DNA of 64,000 nucleotides from JANQHS01 sp965267505 (GCA_965267505.1 OZ254081.1:1984001-2048000), one strand, 5' to 3'; shown: positions 51,431 through 60,778, numbered from the stretch's first letter. Notes: generated by a model from the letters alone, not told the origin. Made by a program: numbers and translations.

Positions 51431-53008
51431 ATGGCAGAAGTTAGACCAGACGAAATTTCAGCGATACTTCGTGAGCAGCTTTCCAACTTTAAGTCGGAAG
51501 CTGAACTGGAAGAAGTAGGTACCGTACTTCAGGTTGGAGATGGTGTGGCTCGTATCTATGGATTGACCCAGGTACAGGCCGGTGAGCTTCTTGAATTTGA
51601 GAATGGCTTACAAGCATTAGCGCTAAACCTTGAAGAAGACAATGTTGGTGCTGTAATCCTTGGAGAATCTCAGGATATCAAAGAAGGAGATACCATTAAA
51701 AGGACCAAAAAGATCGCCTCCGTTGATGTCGGTGAAAAGATGTTGGGTAGGGTTGTAAATACTCTGGGTGAGCCAATCGACGGAAAAGGACCTATTGGAG
51801 GTGAGCTTTACCAAATGCCATTGGAAAGAAAAGCTCCAGGTGTGATCTTCAGACAACCAGTAAACGAGCCTTTGCAAACAGGTATTAAAGCGATCGACTC
51901 TATGATTCCTATTGGAAGGGGTCAAAGGGAATTGATCATCGGTGACCGTCAGGTTGGGAAAACTGCTGTTGCCATTGACACCATTATCAATCAAAAAGAA
52001 TTCTTTGATAAGGGTGAGCCTGTTTACTGTATCTATGTTGCAATTGGACAAAAGGCCAGTACCGTAGCTCAGATCGTTAATACTCTTGAGGCGGCCGGAG
52101 CAATGAATTATACAGTTGTGGTTTCAGCATCAGCTTCTGATCCTGCTCCGATGCAATATTTTGCTCCATTTACAGGAGCGGCCATTGGAGAATACTTCAG
52201 AGATACTGGAAGGCCTGCATTGGTTGTTTATGATGACCTTTCAAAACAAGCTGTAGCTTATCGTGAAGTTTCTTTGCTTCTAAGAAGACCTCCTGGAAGA
52301 GAAGCTTACCCTGGTGATGTATTCTATCTCCACTCGAGATTGCTTGAGAGAGCAGCAAAAGTTATCAATAACGATGACATTGCTAAAGACATGAATGACC
52401 TTCCTGAGTCTTTGAAAGGAAAGGTAAAAGGTGGAGGATCCTTGACGGCACTTCCATTGATCGAAACACAAGCAGGTGATGTATCAGCTTATATCCCTAC
52501 CAATGTTATCTCAATTACCGATGGTCAGATCTTCCTTGAATCAAACCTTTTCAACTCTGGTATTCGTCCAGCCATTAATGTTGGTATATCGGTATCCAGG
52601 GTGGGTGGATCAGCACAGATCAAGTCCATGAAAAAGGTGGCCGGTACTCTAAAACTAGACCAAGCACAGTTCAGGGAACTTGAGGCGTTTGCAAAGTTTG
52701 GATCTGACCTTGATGCCGCGACCAAACAAACCATCCATAGAGGAAGGTTGAACCAGGAAGTCCTCAAGCAAGGGCAGTATTCTCCGGTTTCTGTTGAGAA
52801 TCAAGTTGCCGTGATTTTCGCATCGACCAAAGGATTCATTGACAGTTTAACTGAGGAGCAGGTAAAGCCATTTGAGGCGGAATATATAAACGCCTTGGAA
52901 TCTTCTCATAAAGATGTGTTGGACGCATTGTCAAAAGGTGTTTTTGATGAAAATGTAACCTCCACTTTGGAGAAGGTCGCAAAAGAAGTTGTTTCAAAAA
53001 TTGCTTAA
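51431..53008 (+). CDS. atpA: F0F1 ATP synthase subunit alpha
   Basis: Non-catalytic nucleotide-binding subunit of F1, 525 aa. The P-loop GDRQVGKT is at 171-178, with the ATP-synthase alpha/beta signature PAINVGISVSRVGGSAQ and the VYDDLSKQAVAYREVSLLLRRPPGREAYPGD segment. It is followed by atpG after 12 bases. Confidence 0.97.
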   Translation: MAEVRPDEISAILREQLSNFKSEAELEEVGTVLQVGDGVARIYGLTQVQAGELLEFENGLQALALNLEEDNVGAVILGESQDIKEGDTIKRTKKIASVDVGEKMLGRVVNTLGEPIDGKGPIGGELYQMPLERKAPGVIFRQPVNEPLQTGIKAIDSMIPIGRGQRELIIGDRQVGKTAVAIDTIINQKEFFDKGEPVYCIYVAIGQKASTVAQIVNTLEAAGAMNYTVVVSASASDPAPMQYFAPFTGAAIGEYFRDTGRPALVVYDDLSKQAVAYREVSLLLRRPPGREAYPGDVFYLHSRLLERAAKVINNDDIAKDMNDLPESLKGKVKGGGSLTALPLIETQAGDVSAYIPTNVISITDGQIFLESNLFNSGIRPAINVGISVSRVGGSAQIKSMKKVAGTLKLDQAQFRELEAFAKFGSDLDAATKQTIHRGRLNQEVLKQGQYSPVSVENQVAVIFASTKGFIDSLTEEQVKPFEAEYINALESSHKDVLDALSKGVFDENVTSTLEKVAKEVVSKIA

Positions 53009-53020
53009 GGGAATTAAGAG

Positions 53021-53905
53021 ATGGCCAATCTAAAAGAAGTAAGAGGTAGGATAGCATCTGTAAAGTCTACTCAGCAGATCACAAAAGCCATGAAAATGGT
53101 TGCTGCAGCGAAGCTTAGAAAAGCCCAGGGAAAGATCACTCAGATCAGACCTTATGCTGAAAAGCTTAATGAGATCCTTGCAAATGTTACCTCCACTTCA
53201 GAAGACGCCTTAAATCTTGATTTTTCTGAGATTAGAGACCTTGAAAAGGTGCTGATCGTTCCGGTAAGCTCAGATAGGGGACTTTGTGGGGCTTTTAACA
53301 GTAATGTTAATAAAGCGGTCCTTAACCTGATTGAGGAATATCAATCTGAAGTTGGCAATGCTGGGATTACCATTCTACCACTAGGGAAAAAGACAAGGGA
53401 TTTTTTCGTAAGAACTGACTTTGAGGTGAACGAGGAGTTTTATCAGATCTTCGAGGACCTGAATTTTGAGAATTCCCTGGCTGCTGTAAACCATGTACTG
53501 AATTCATTCAAGGACAGGGAATATGATAAAGTATTCCTTGTTTATAATGAATTCAAAAATGCAGCTGTTCAGATCATTCGCTCTCAGCAATACCTTCCGA
53601 TCCTTCCCATAGATCCTGAGACCTCGGAAGCCCCTAAAAACCTTGATTACATTTTCGAGCCATCGGCCGAATATATGGTTGAGGAGTTGATACCTTATTC
53701 TTTAAGGATCCAATTCTTCAAAGCCTTATTGGAATCGAATGCTTCCGAGCATGGAGCGAGGATGACTGCGATGAATCAGGCAACTGAAAATGCAGGAGAG
53801 CTGTTAGGAGATCTTCAACTTACTTATAACAGAACCCGTCAGGCAGCCATTACCACTGAGATCCTTGAGATCGTAGGTGGTGCAGAAGCCCTTTCTCAAG
53901 GTTGA
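53021..53905 (+). CDS. atpG: F0F1 ATP synthase subunit gamma
   Basis: Central rotor shaft, 294 aa. N-terminal helix LKEVRGRIASVKSTQQITKAMKMVAAAKLRKAQ, the SSDRGLCGAFNSNV region and C-terminal helix ARMTAMNQATENAGELLGDLQLTYNRTRQAAITTEILEIVGGAEAL are all typical. No atpD or atpC follows: the next gene is convergent purM, so beta and epsilon must be elsewhere, as is common in Bacteroidota. Confidence 0.96.
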   Translation: MANLKEVRGRIASVKSTQQITKAMKMVAAAKLRKAQGKITQIRPYAEKLNEILANVTSTSEDALNLDFSEIRDLEKVLIVPVSSDRGLCGAFNSNVNKAVLNLIEEYQSEVGNAGITILPLGKKTRDFFVRTDFEVNEEFYQIFEDLNFENSLAAVNHVLNSFKDREYDKVFLVYNEFKNAAVQIIRSQQYLPILPIDPETSEAPKNLDYIFEPSAEYMVEELIPYSLRIQFFKALLESNASEHGARMTAMNQATENAGELLGDLQLTYNRTRQAAITTEILEIVGGAEALSQG

Positions 53906-53906
53906 T

Positions 53907-55073
53907 CTAATATTCTATGATTTCTCCATCGGGGGAAGTGATCGAAAGCCGAGGAGTTGCAGATTCCTCTACTCTCCCAATAATTTTTGCCTCAACTCCA
54001 AAGCCTTTGGAAATCTCTATTATTTCAGAAGCTTTTTCTTCCGGGACATATAATTCCATTCTATGCCCCATATTGAAAACGGAATACATTTCCTTCCAAT
54101 CTGTATCGCTTTCTTTTCTGATCTGATCGAATAGGATTGGAGGGTCAAAAAGGCCGTCCTTTATGATCTTGTTCTTCTTTATGAAGTGAAGGATCTTGGT
54201 TTGAGCTCCTCCAGTGCAGTGTATGCAACCATGGACGTCTGATCTCATCCTGTTGAACACTTCGAATAAAATGGGAGCATAAGTCCTTGTTGGTGATAGT
54301 ACAAGTCTACCGAAATCAACATCATAAAGCCCAGGTACTTTTTCATTTAGCTTTTTTGAACCGGAATAGATCAGGTCCAAATTCGTATTTGGATCAAAAC
54401 TCTCGGAGTAAGACCTATAATCAGCGGAGAACATATCATGTCTTGCTGATGTAAGGCCATTGCTTCCCATTCCCCCATTATAATTATCCTCATAGGTCGC
54501 TTTACCAAAAGAAGCTAAACCTACAATTACATCACCCGCTTGAATGTTATGATTGTCAATGATGTTTGACCTAAGAGTCCTGATGGTCATCGTGTTATCA
54601 ACCACTATGGTTCTGACCAGGTCTCCAAGGTCGGCCGTTTCCCCGCCAGTATTGACTATATTGATACCCAGATCGTTCATCTTTGCAATGAACTCTTCTG
54701 TTCCATTGATGATCTCTTTTAGGACCTCCTTTGGGATCAGGTGCTTATTCCTTCCAATTGTAGATGAGATCAAGAAATTCCCAGATGCTCCAGAGCAGAT
54801 CAGATCGTCCAGGTTCATTACAATGGAATCCTGAGCAATTCCTTTCCATACAGATATATCTCCTGTTTCTTTCCAGTACAGATAGGCAAGTGAACTTTTT
54901 GTTCCGGCCCCATCAGCATGCATGATTGTGCAGTATTCCGGATCTCCTGCAAGATGATCCTCAATTACCTTACAAAATGCTCCCGGGATCAAACCCTTAT
55001 CAAGGTTCTTAATGGAATCATGGACATCTTTTTTGGAGAATGAAACTCCTCTGTCCTCGTAACGATCTGACAT
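53907..55073 (-). CDS. purM: Phosphoribosylformylglycinamidine cyclo-ligase (AIR synthase)
   Basis: Purine-pathway ligase of the PurM/ThiL/SelD fold, 388 aa. Visible motifs are MHADGAGTKSSLAY, NTGGETADLGDLVRT, GDVIVGLASFG and GMGSNGLTSARHDMF. It has the longer form usual in Bacteroidota. Its stop lies one base from the atpG stop (convergent). An OmpA-gene terminator separates it from the gene upstream. Confidence 0.92.
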   Translation of the reverse strand: MSDRYEDRGVSFSKKDVHDSIKNLDKGLIPGAFCKVIEDHLAGDPEYCTIMHADGAGTKSSLAYLYWKETGDISVWKGIAQDSIVMNLDDLICSGASGNFLISSTIGRNKHLIPKEVLKEIINGTEEFIAKMNDLGINIVNTGGETADLGDLVRTIVVDNTMTIRTLRSNIIDNHNIQAGDVIVGLASFGKATYEDNYNGGMGSNGLTSARHDMFSADYRSYSESFDPNTNLDLIYSGSKKLNEKVPGLYDVDFGRLVLSPTRTYAPILFEVFNRMRSDVHGCIHCTGGAQTKILHFIKKNKIIKDGLFDPPILFDQIRKESDTDWKEMYSVFNMGHRMELYVPEEKASEIIEISKGFGVEAKIIGRVEESATPRLSITSPDGEIIEY

Positions 55074-55080
55074 AGGGAAT

Positions 55081-55113
55081 AAAAATAAAAAAGCCTCCTT
55101 GAAGGAGGCTTTT
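55081..55113 (-). terminator. Rho-independent terminator after the PorE-like gene
   Basis: On the minus strand AGCCTCCT pairs with AGGAGGCT and is followed by TTTTTTATTTTTATT. It lies between the PorE-like stop (55119) and the purM start (55073), so purM needs its own promoter or read-through. Confidence 0.85.
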
Positions 55114-55118
55114 ATGAA

Positions 55119-57110
55119 TTAACCTTTGTTTCCGTCGTCAGCAGGTTTCTCTTCCTGCGGTTTTTGTTCGGGGGCTTGCTCAGCATCGAAGCCCAGGATC
55201 TTAAATTCTGTTCTCCTGTTTTTCTGATGCTCTTCTTCACTGTTCGCATTTTCTACGATCAGTCTTGACTCACCATATCCTTTTGGAATGATCCTATCAT
55301 CTCCAATTCCCCTGTCAACAATATATTTCTTAGCACTCTCTGCTCTCTTTTGAGAAAGCTTTTGGTTGTATTTGGCATCACCTCTTGCATCCGTGTGTGA
55401 ACTAAGCTCAATTCTCATATCGGAGTTATCGTTCAAAAGGGTAAGCAGATTATCCAATTCTTCAGCTGCATCATCTCTAATATCAGCAGAGTTATAATCG
55501 TAATAGATATTCTCTAGAACAATTACGAGGTTAACCTCTTTCTTGATCATTTTGATCGTGGTAGGCAAATCAACATCGTTTTCGAAATCAGGAAGATCAT
55601 CTTGGCTCAACGTTTTTCCGATGGTTGAAAATACAGTGTTAGCTGTCAAGTGATTTGCATCCTCGGTGATTACCGTATAATTCTGACCGGTGATTACCTG
55701 ATATCTGAATTTTCCTTCTGCATCAGCAGTTCCTTCAGTTACTGGATTACCACGGCTATCAAATAATTTGACTTTCGCATTAGGGATTGGTGTTCCTGAA
55801 GCATCGTCAACAATTGTAGCAGCCATATAATAATAGGCAACCTTGAAATCAGGACTGTTGTTAATGAATTTGTAAATATCATCGTCTCCTTTTCCACCTT
55901 CACGGTTTGAAGAGAAATATCCTTCTTTTTCATTGATGAAGGTAACTCCAAAATCATCAGAAGAAGAATTCATTGGAACACCCATGTTAGTGATTGTTGT
56001 CTTTTTCCCTTCTCTTACTGCTTCAAAAAGGTCAAGACCACCAACACCTGGATGTCCATCAGAAGAGAAGTAAAGTTTCCTATCATCAGAGATGTATGGG
56101 AACATTTCGTTCCCAGGAGTATTGATGGTCTTACCCATGTTTCTTACTCTCCTGAAATTTCCTCTTCTATCCATTCTTGATTGGAAGATATCTGTTCCTC
56201 CTCTTCCTCCTTCTCGGTTGGAAGCGAAGTAAAGGGTCTTTCCATCAGGTGAGAAAAAAGGGCAAGCATCCCATGCATTAGGGGCACTAATCTGAAGGAG
56301 CTCAGGCTCTGACCAAGCTCCATCTTTGAATTTGGAGATATAAAGATTTACGTCCTGGTCTCCTTTTTTCCTTCCGTCGTTTCCTCTGGCAAAGATCATG
56401 GTCTTTCCATCCTTGCTAAAAGTAGCACTTGCTTGATGTCTTTTAGGAAGATTGATGAATTCCCCGAATGGAACCGCTACTCCAGTTTTCTGGGAGGCAT
56501 CATCAAATTTGAAAGTGTATAGGCCTGTAAATCCTTTTCCGTCTCCAGGGAAAATGTCAGTTGAGTTTCTGGAAGTTGTAAAGATCAATTCCTGGTTAAA
56601 GATCACAGGTGAATATTCTGCTTCAGGGGTATTTACTACATCCACATTGCTGATCTCGTAGTAATTTTTCCTTGTTGCAATGGCATTGACCTGATCAAGA
56701 TTTTTGATCTGCATTTTTGCCATATTCTTTCTGGAAGTACTCCTTCCTTCTTTCAGGTATTGGCCGTAATACTTTTTGGCCTCATCGTACTTTCCATTAG
56801 CTCTTAAAGCTTCAGCGTAATAGTAAACTGTTTCAGGATCACCTTTTCCATTTTTTACAAGGTACTCGAAGTAAGGAAGTCCATCTTTAAGCCTGTTGCT
56901 ATACAAATAAGCTTCACCCATATGCTTTGCAGCCTGGGCGGTGTCAGCTCCATCAGCTAGAGCTTCATTATACTTTTCAATGGCGGTTTGATATTCTCCT
57001 CGCTTGAGTTTTTTATCTCCCTTTTTGACATATTTATGGAGACCACCAGAACAAGCAAGCATACTAGCGGTTATAAAAAGAAATAGTATCCTATTCAAAG
57101 ACTTTTTCAT
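55119..57110 (-). CDS. porE: PorE-like TPR/beta-propeller/OmpA lipoprotein
   Basis: A 663-residue lipoprotein (lipobox SMLAC near residue 20). Domains in order: TPR repeats (about 25-130), a PD40/WD40-like propeller with SPDGKTLYFASNREGGRGGTD-type blades (about 150-425), a carboxypeptidase-regulatory-like domain (about 440-515, NAKVKLFDSRGNPVTEGTA) and a C-terminal OmpA peptidoglycan-binding domain (SSHTDARGDAKYNQKLSQKRAES). This exact order is that of PorE, the T9SS component tying the machine to the wall. Other OmpA proteins of this design exist in the phylum, so orthology is likely but not certain. Confidence 0.82.
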   Translation of the reverse strand: MKKSLNRILFLFITASMLACSGGLHKYVKKGDKKLKRGEYQTAIEKYNEALADGADTAQAAKHMGEAYLYSNRLKDGLPYFEYLVKNGKGDPETVYYYAEALRANGKYDEAKKYYGQYLKEGRSTSRKNMAKMQIKNLDQVNAIATRKNYYEISNVDVVNTPEAEYSPVIFNQELIFTTSRNSTDIFPGDGKGFTGLYTFKFDDASQKTGVAVPFGEFINLPKRHQASATFSKDGKTMIFARGNDGRKKGDQDVNLYISKFKDGAWSEPELLQISAPNAWDACPFFSPDGKTLYFASNREGGRGGTDIFQSRMDRRGNFRRVRNMGKTINTPGNEMFPYISDDRKLYFSSDGHPGVGGLDLFEAVREGKKTTITNMGVPMNSSSDDFGVTFINEKEGYFSSNREGGKGDDDIYKFINNSPDFKVAYYYMAATIVDDASGTPIPNAKVKLFDSRGNPVTEGTADAEGKFRYQVITGQNYTVITEDANHLTANTVFSTIGKTLSQDDLPDFENDVDLPTTIKMIKKEVNLVIVLENIYYDYNSADIRDDAAEELDNLLTLLNDNSDMRIELSSHTDARGDAKYNQKLSQKRAESAKKYIVDRGIGDDRIIPKGYGESRLIVENANSEEEHQKNRRTEFKILGFDAEQAPEQKPQEEKPADDGNKG

Positions 57111-57205
57111 TTGAAAAATTTATTAGAGCGGTTTTTCAAAACAAGACTGCAAATTAAGCAATAATTGTGGTTGTAATTACCCTAATGTTAGAAATCAGGG
57201 GAAAA

Positions 57206-57703
57206 TCACCCTTTTGCAGATTCAAAGGGTCTAGGCCCTAAAATCGATAGGGCGGGGGCGAAAAACTTCGAATCAAAATCCACTTTTGTATTTAGCTGAC
57301 TGTTAAGGACCAAAGTGGCCTCATTAAGCTTTCCTTCAGCAATACTCTTCTTTAGATCCCGGAAATCGATTCTGTTTATTTCTTCATTGTTTCGGAAATA
57401 AATTCCGGCATTATCCATGAAATCCACCTCAAATTCTTTTGAAAGATTTGAGATAAAATGAAATAATGTATCGGTTGAGCAACCACTTGGGGCTCCTCCA
57501 TTTGTTTCAGCTCCTATTATCAAAAACTGTTGGTGCTCAAAAGAAAAAGCACCCTTGACCTGGTCTCCATGACTCAGCCATTGGTCAAGAAATTGCCCAA
57601 CGTGATTTTTAAAGCTTGATGATTCAGATTCTTCTATAGGTTTTGAGCTTTTAAAGAGCCATACTTTGGCTCCTGGGCTTAGTTTTTCGAATTGGACGGT
57701 CAT
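57206..57703 (-). CDS. Small conserved protein of unknown function beside Fe-S genes
   Basis: A 165-residue cytoplasmic protein. It resembles a Bacteroidota group often labelled ABC transporter ATPase, although no Walker motif is present. Visible features are FEKLSPGAKVWLFKSSKPI, a middle GAPSGCSTDTLFHFI with one conserved-looking Cys, and FNxLV-type LNSQLNT near the end. The ATG overlaps the Fe-S protein stop (ATGA), so the three minus-strand genes 57206-59798 form one unit, which suggests a role with that complex. Confidence 0.8.
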   Translation of the reverse strand: MTVQFEKLSPGAKVWLFKSSKPIEESESSSFKNHVGQFLDQWLSHGDQVKGAFSFEHQQFLIIGAETNGGAPSGCSTDTLFHFISNLSKEFEVDFMDNAGIYFRNNEEINRIDFRDLKKSIAEGKLNEATLVLNSQLNTKVDFDSKFFAPALSILGPRPFESAKG

Positions 57704-58488
57704 TTATCCTCTTTAATGCTTTGTTGAACTAGTTCTACTACATCAAACACCTCAACCTTTTCCTTTGGTTCCTTTTGTTTTACTCCATCCGACATCATGG
57801 TCATGCAAAAAGGACAGGCTGTGGCAATCACTGAGGCTTTTGTCCCTAAAGCTTCTTCTGTTCTTTCAATATTGACTTCCTTATTGCCGGGTTCTGCCTC
57901 CTTGAACATTTGTGCTCCTCCCGCCCCACAGCAGAAACCGTTCTTTCTTGATCTTTTCATTTCTACGAGGTCTGCATCTAGGCTCTCGATCAAGGATCGG
58001 GGGGCTTCATAAATATTATTTGCCCTGCCGAGGTAACAGCTATCGTGGAAAGTGATCTTCTTTCCTTTAAACTCGCCTCCTCCTTCTAACTTTAGTTTTC
58101 CCTCTGAAATAAGTGATTGGACTAATTGGGAGTGATGTATCACTTCATATTCTCCCCCAAGGGCAGGGTATTCGTTCTTAATTGTATTAAAACAATGAGG
58201 GCATGCCGTAACGATCTTTTTGATCCCATAGCCATTAAGGACCTGGATGTTGCTTAATGCCTGCATCTGAAAAAGAAATTCGTTTCCAGCTCTTCTTGCA
58301 GGATCGCCAGTACAAGTTTCCTCATCTCCTAGAACAGCATAATTCAAGCCTACCGAATTAAGGACTTTGGCAATTGAAATCGTTACCCTTTTGTATCTGT
58401 CGTCATAGGATCCTGCACAACCAACCCAAAAAAGGATCTCAGGGCTTTTCCCTTGGGCTGCTAAATCTGCTACTGTGGGTATATTCAT
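57700..58488 (-). CDS. CCG-domain Fe-S/heterodisulfide-reductase-like protein
   Basis: A 262-residue protein with two CCG (cysteine-rich) domains: WVGCAGSYD ... TACPHCFN and HDSCYLGRAN ... RKNGFCCGAGGAQMF ... ATACPFCMTMM. These resemble HdrB or the C-terminal half of GlcF/LutA, which handle thiol or disulfide redox. The ATG at 58488 overlaps the upstream membrane Fe-S gene stop by one base; an upstream in-frame start would overlap by 33 more bases and lacks the family N terminus. Confidence 0.88.
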   Translation of the reverse strand: MNIPTVADLAAQGKSPEILFWVGCAGSYDDRYKRVTISIAKVLNSVGLNYAVLGDEETCTGDPARRAGNEFLFQMQALSNIQVLNGYGIKKIVTACPHCFNTIKNEYPALGGEYEVIHHSQLVQSLISEGKLKLEGGGEFKGKKITFHDSCYLGRANNIYEAPRSLIESLDADLVEMKRSRKNGFCCGAGGAQMFKEAEPGNKEVNIERTEEALGTKASVIATACPFCMTMMSDGVKQKEPKEKVEVFDVVELVQQSIKEDK

Positions 58489-59798
58489 TATTGAGTTTGT
58501 TCTTTTAGATCTCTTCCCCATTTGAACCTGTCCGCAGCCGGGAAGGCCCAGGGAGCAAAATTATTTTCCACATTGGTCATCATGGCTGTCCACTCCTGAG
58601 GCGATTTGGATTCTTCCATTACCAAATATCTTCTCAACTCCAGGATAATGTTCAAAGGGTTTATTTGGACTGGGCAAGCTTCAACACAAGCCTGACAAGA
58701 AGTACAGGCTAGGATCTCTTCCTCGGTAATATGGTCTCTAATCAGGAGTTTCTCTCCCTTTACGAATTTTTCCTTAGATGCATGGTATTCCATTCTATCC
58801 CTGGTATCCATCATGATCTTTCTTGGAGATAGCTTTTTCCCGGTTTGATTTGCCGGGCATTCATCTGTGCATCTTCCGCATTCTGTACATGAAAAGGCAT
58901 CCATCAAACTCTTTTGCGATAGATCTGAAAAGTCTTTAGCCCCAAAACTTTCGGGTGGAGGAGCATCTCCTCCCTGGGCTGTGCCTAACATGATCTTTAC
59001 CTCATTGGTAACCTCATCCATGTTCTCCATTTTCCCGCTTTGGCCAAGGGAAGAATAATAGATGTTCGGAAAGGAAAGGAAAATATGTAGGTGCTTTGAG
59101 TAGGTTACATAGACTGCAAACGCGAGAATTCCAATAATATGGAACCACCAAAGGCTTCTTTCAGCAACCACTAAACCGCTATCTCCCCATGAAGTAAAAA
59201 ATGGCTGAATCATTGAGGAGATCAGAAAAGGTTGGGTTTGAGTATAACCCGCAATGTTTCTTTTTTGAGCCTCCAGGTCAGCTGCATCCAAACTCAGGAT
59301 TGCAAGCATTAAGATGATCTCGATAGCCAGTATCAGGTTTGCATCCAATTTTGGCCAGCCAGCCATTTCCACTTTATTGAATCTGGATACGCTCATAAGA
59401 TTTCTTCGAACAAGAAATACCAGGCAGGATATGAGAACCAATAAAGCAAGGATCTCGAAAAACCCAATAAGAACTCCGTAAAAGGAACCTAACACGGGCG
59501 CGAATAGACGATGAGTACCCAAAATACCATCAATGATGATCTCAAGGATCTCCAGGTTGATCAAAATAAACCCGGCATATATAAAAAAGTGCATGATGCC
59601 CAGAGCAGGTCTATCGAACATCTGTTTTTGACCAAAGGCAAATAGTAAAACCTGCTTGAATCCCTGAGCAGGATCAACTTTATTTTTTATGGGTTTCCCC
59701 ATCAGAATAAGCCTCCTAATCGTCGAAAAACGCTTGAAAAGGATGAAAAACGCTCCGGCTAGAATTAATAAAAAAACAAGGTTGGGAATTAGACTCAT
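58488..59798 (-). CDS. Membrane-bound 4Fe-4S protein (heterodisulfide reductase/DsrMK-like)
   Basis: A 436-residue protein with about six membrane helices in the first 240 residues, histidine-bearing and possibly heme-binding (NarI/HdrE-like), followed by two [4Fe-4S] ferredoxin motifs: C304-x2-C307-x2-C310-x3-C314 and C365-x2-C368-x2-C371-x3-C375. With the CCG-domain protein it forms a split HdrDE-like module that probably passes electrons between the quinone pool and an unknown acceptor. First gene of its unit, divergent from tRNA-Phe. Confidence 0.88.
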   Translation of the reverse strand: MSLIPNLVFLLILAGAFFILFKRFSTIRRLILMGKPIKNKVDPAQGFKQVLLFAFGQKQMFDRPALGIMHFFIYAGFILINLEILEIIIDGILGTHRLFAPVLGSFYGVLIGFFEILALLVLISCLVFLVRRNLMSVSRFNKVEMAGWPKLDANLILAIEIILMLAILSLDAADLEAQKRNIAGYTQTQPFLISSMIQPFFTSWGDSGLVVAERSLWWFHIIGILAFAVYVTYSKHLHIFLSFPNIYYSSLGQSGKMENMDEVTNEVKIMLGTAQGGDAPPPESFGAKDFSDLSQKSLMDAFSCTECGRCTDECPANQTGKKLSPRKIMMDTRDRMEYHASKEKFVKGEKLLIRDHITEEEILACTSCQACVEACPVQINPLNIILELRRYLVMEESKSPQEWTAMMTNVENNFAPWAFPAADRFKWGRDLKEQTQ

Positions 59799-59816
59799 AA
59801 ATTATCTACTCTGGAC

Positions 59817-59846
59817 TTGCAGCAATTCAATTATTGGGTAGTTTTG
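59817..59846 (+). promoter_or_regulatory. Promoter of tRNA-Phe
   Basis: TTG (59817-59819), a 19-base spacer, then TAGTTTTG (59839-59846), matching the Bacteroidota -33/-7 pattern. The transcript would begin near 59853, about 11 bases before the mature tRNA. This is the clearest promoter in the window. Confidence 0.75.
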
Positions 59847-59863
59847 CACACTCAAAATTTTTC

Positions 59864-59936
<73 letters not shown>

Positions 59937-59937
59937 C

Positions 59938-59963
59938 AGGGCCCTTCATGGGCCCTTTTTTTT
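59938..59963 (+). terminator. Rho-independent terminator after tRNA-Phe
   Basis: AGGGCCC (59938-59944) pairs with GGGCCCT (59950-59956) over TTCAT and is followed by a T tract. Confidence 0.93.
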
Positions 59964-59980
59964 ACTAAAACTAACTAAGT

Positions 59981-60778
59981 TCATTTTAAAAATTTTAACC
60001 TGATGATTTCTTTTTCAGTCAGGTTCCTCCATTTCCCCCTGGGAACATTCTTTTTTGTCAAGCCTGCATAGGTCACCCTATCAAGCTTATCAACCTCATA
60101 ACCCAAATGCTCAAATAATCTCCTGATGATCCGGTTCTTTCCCGAATGGATCTCTATTCCCCATTCCAACCTACTTTCATCCAATTGAGCAAGTTTATCA
60201 GGTTTAAAATTCCCGTCCTCCAATTCAAGCCCTTCAAGTATATCCAGCTCATGCGCCTTGGTCAATTTCTTAGTTAAGACAACGCTATAGATCTTAGGTA
60301 CCTGGGAAGAAGGGTGAGAAAGTTTTTTTGCCAGATCTCCATCATTGGTCAGCAAAATGAGTCCGGTTGTCATTCTATCCAATCTTCCCACTGGATAGAC
60401 CCTTTCCTGAACATATCCTTTTATCAGATCGGTGATGATCCTGCGGCCATGGGTATCTTTCAAGGTGGTGATAAAGTCCTTTGGCTTGTTAAGGAGTATA
60501 TAGACCTTTTTTTCTCCTTTAATAGGTTTCCCATTATGGGTAACCTTATCATCCTTCATCACCTTAACACCAAGCTCTTTTACTTTTTTTCCGTTGATAG
60601 AAATCTCTCCAGCCTCGATTAATTTATCTGCTTCTCTTCTGGAGCAAATACCGGCATTGGAGATAAATCGATTGAGTCGAATTCCCTGATCGGGTTCAAC
60701 TTCGACCTTTTTATTCCCGGCCTTCTTCTGGTGTTTGGGGAGGGGTTTCCTCGGTTTCCTGGGGTTCCTCTGGGCCAA
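59981..60778 (-). CDS. rluB: RsuA/RluB-family rRNA pseudouridine synthase
   Basis: A 265-residue enzyme modifying large-subunit rRNA. A basic N-terminal tail (about 25 residues rich in Arg/Lys/Pro) leads into an S4 domain (IRLNRFISNAGICSRREADKLI) and the catalytic domain with the aspartate in VGRLDRMTTGLILLTNDG. No start codon exists between the scpB stop and the S4 domain, so translation must begin inside scpB, best at TTG 60778, giving a 68-base out-of-frame overlap. Confidence 0.88.
   Translation of the reverse strand: MAQRNPRKPRKPLPKHQKKAGNKKVEVEPDQGIRLNRFISNAGICSRREADKLIEAGEISINGKKVKELGVKVMKDDKVTHNGKPIKGEKKVYILLNKPKDFITTLKDTHGRRIITDLIKGYVQERVYPVGRLDRMTTGLILLTNDGDLAKKLSHPSSQVPKIYSVVLTKKLTKAHELDILEGLELEDGNFKPDKLAQLDESRLEWGIEIHSGKNRIIRRLFEHLGYEVDKLDRVTYAGLTKKNVPRGKWRNLTEKEIIRLKFLK

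Noticed and set aside
55081..55113. Hairpin as an attenuator for purM
   Set aside because: Orientation and the T-tract on the minus strand place it as the terminator of the PorE-like gene; purM begins beyond it.
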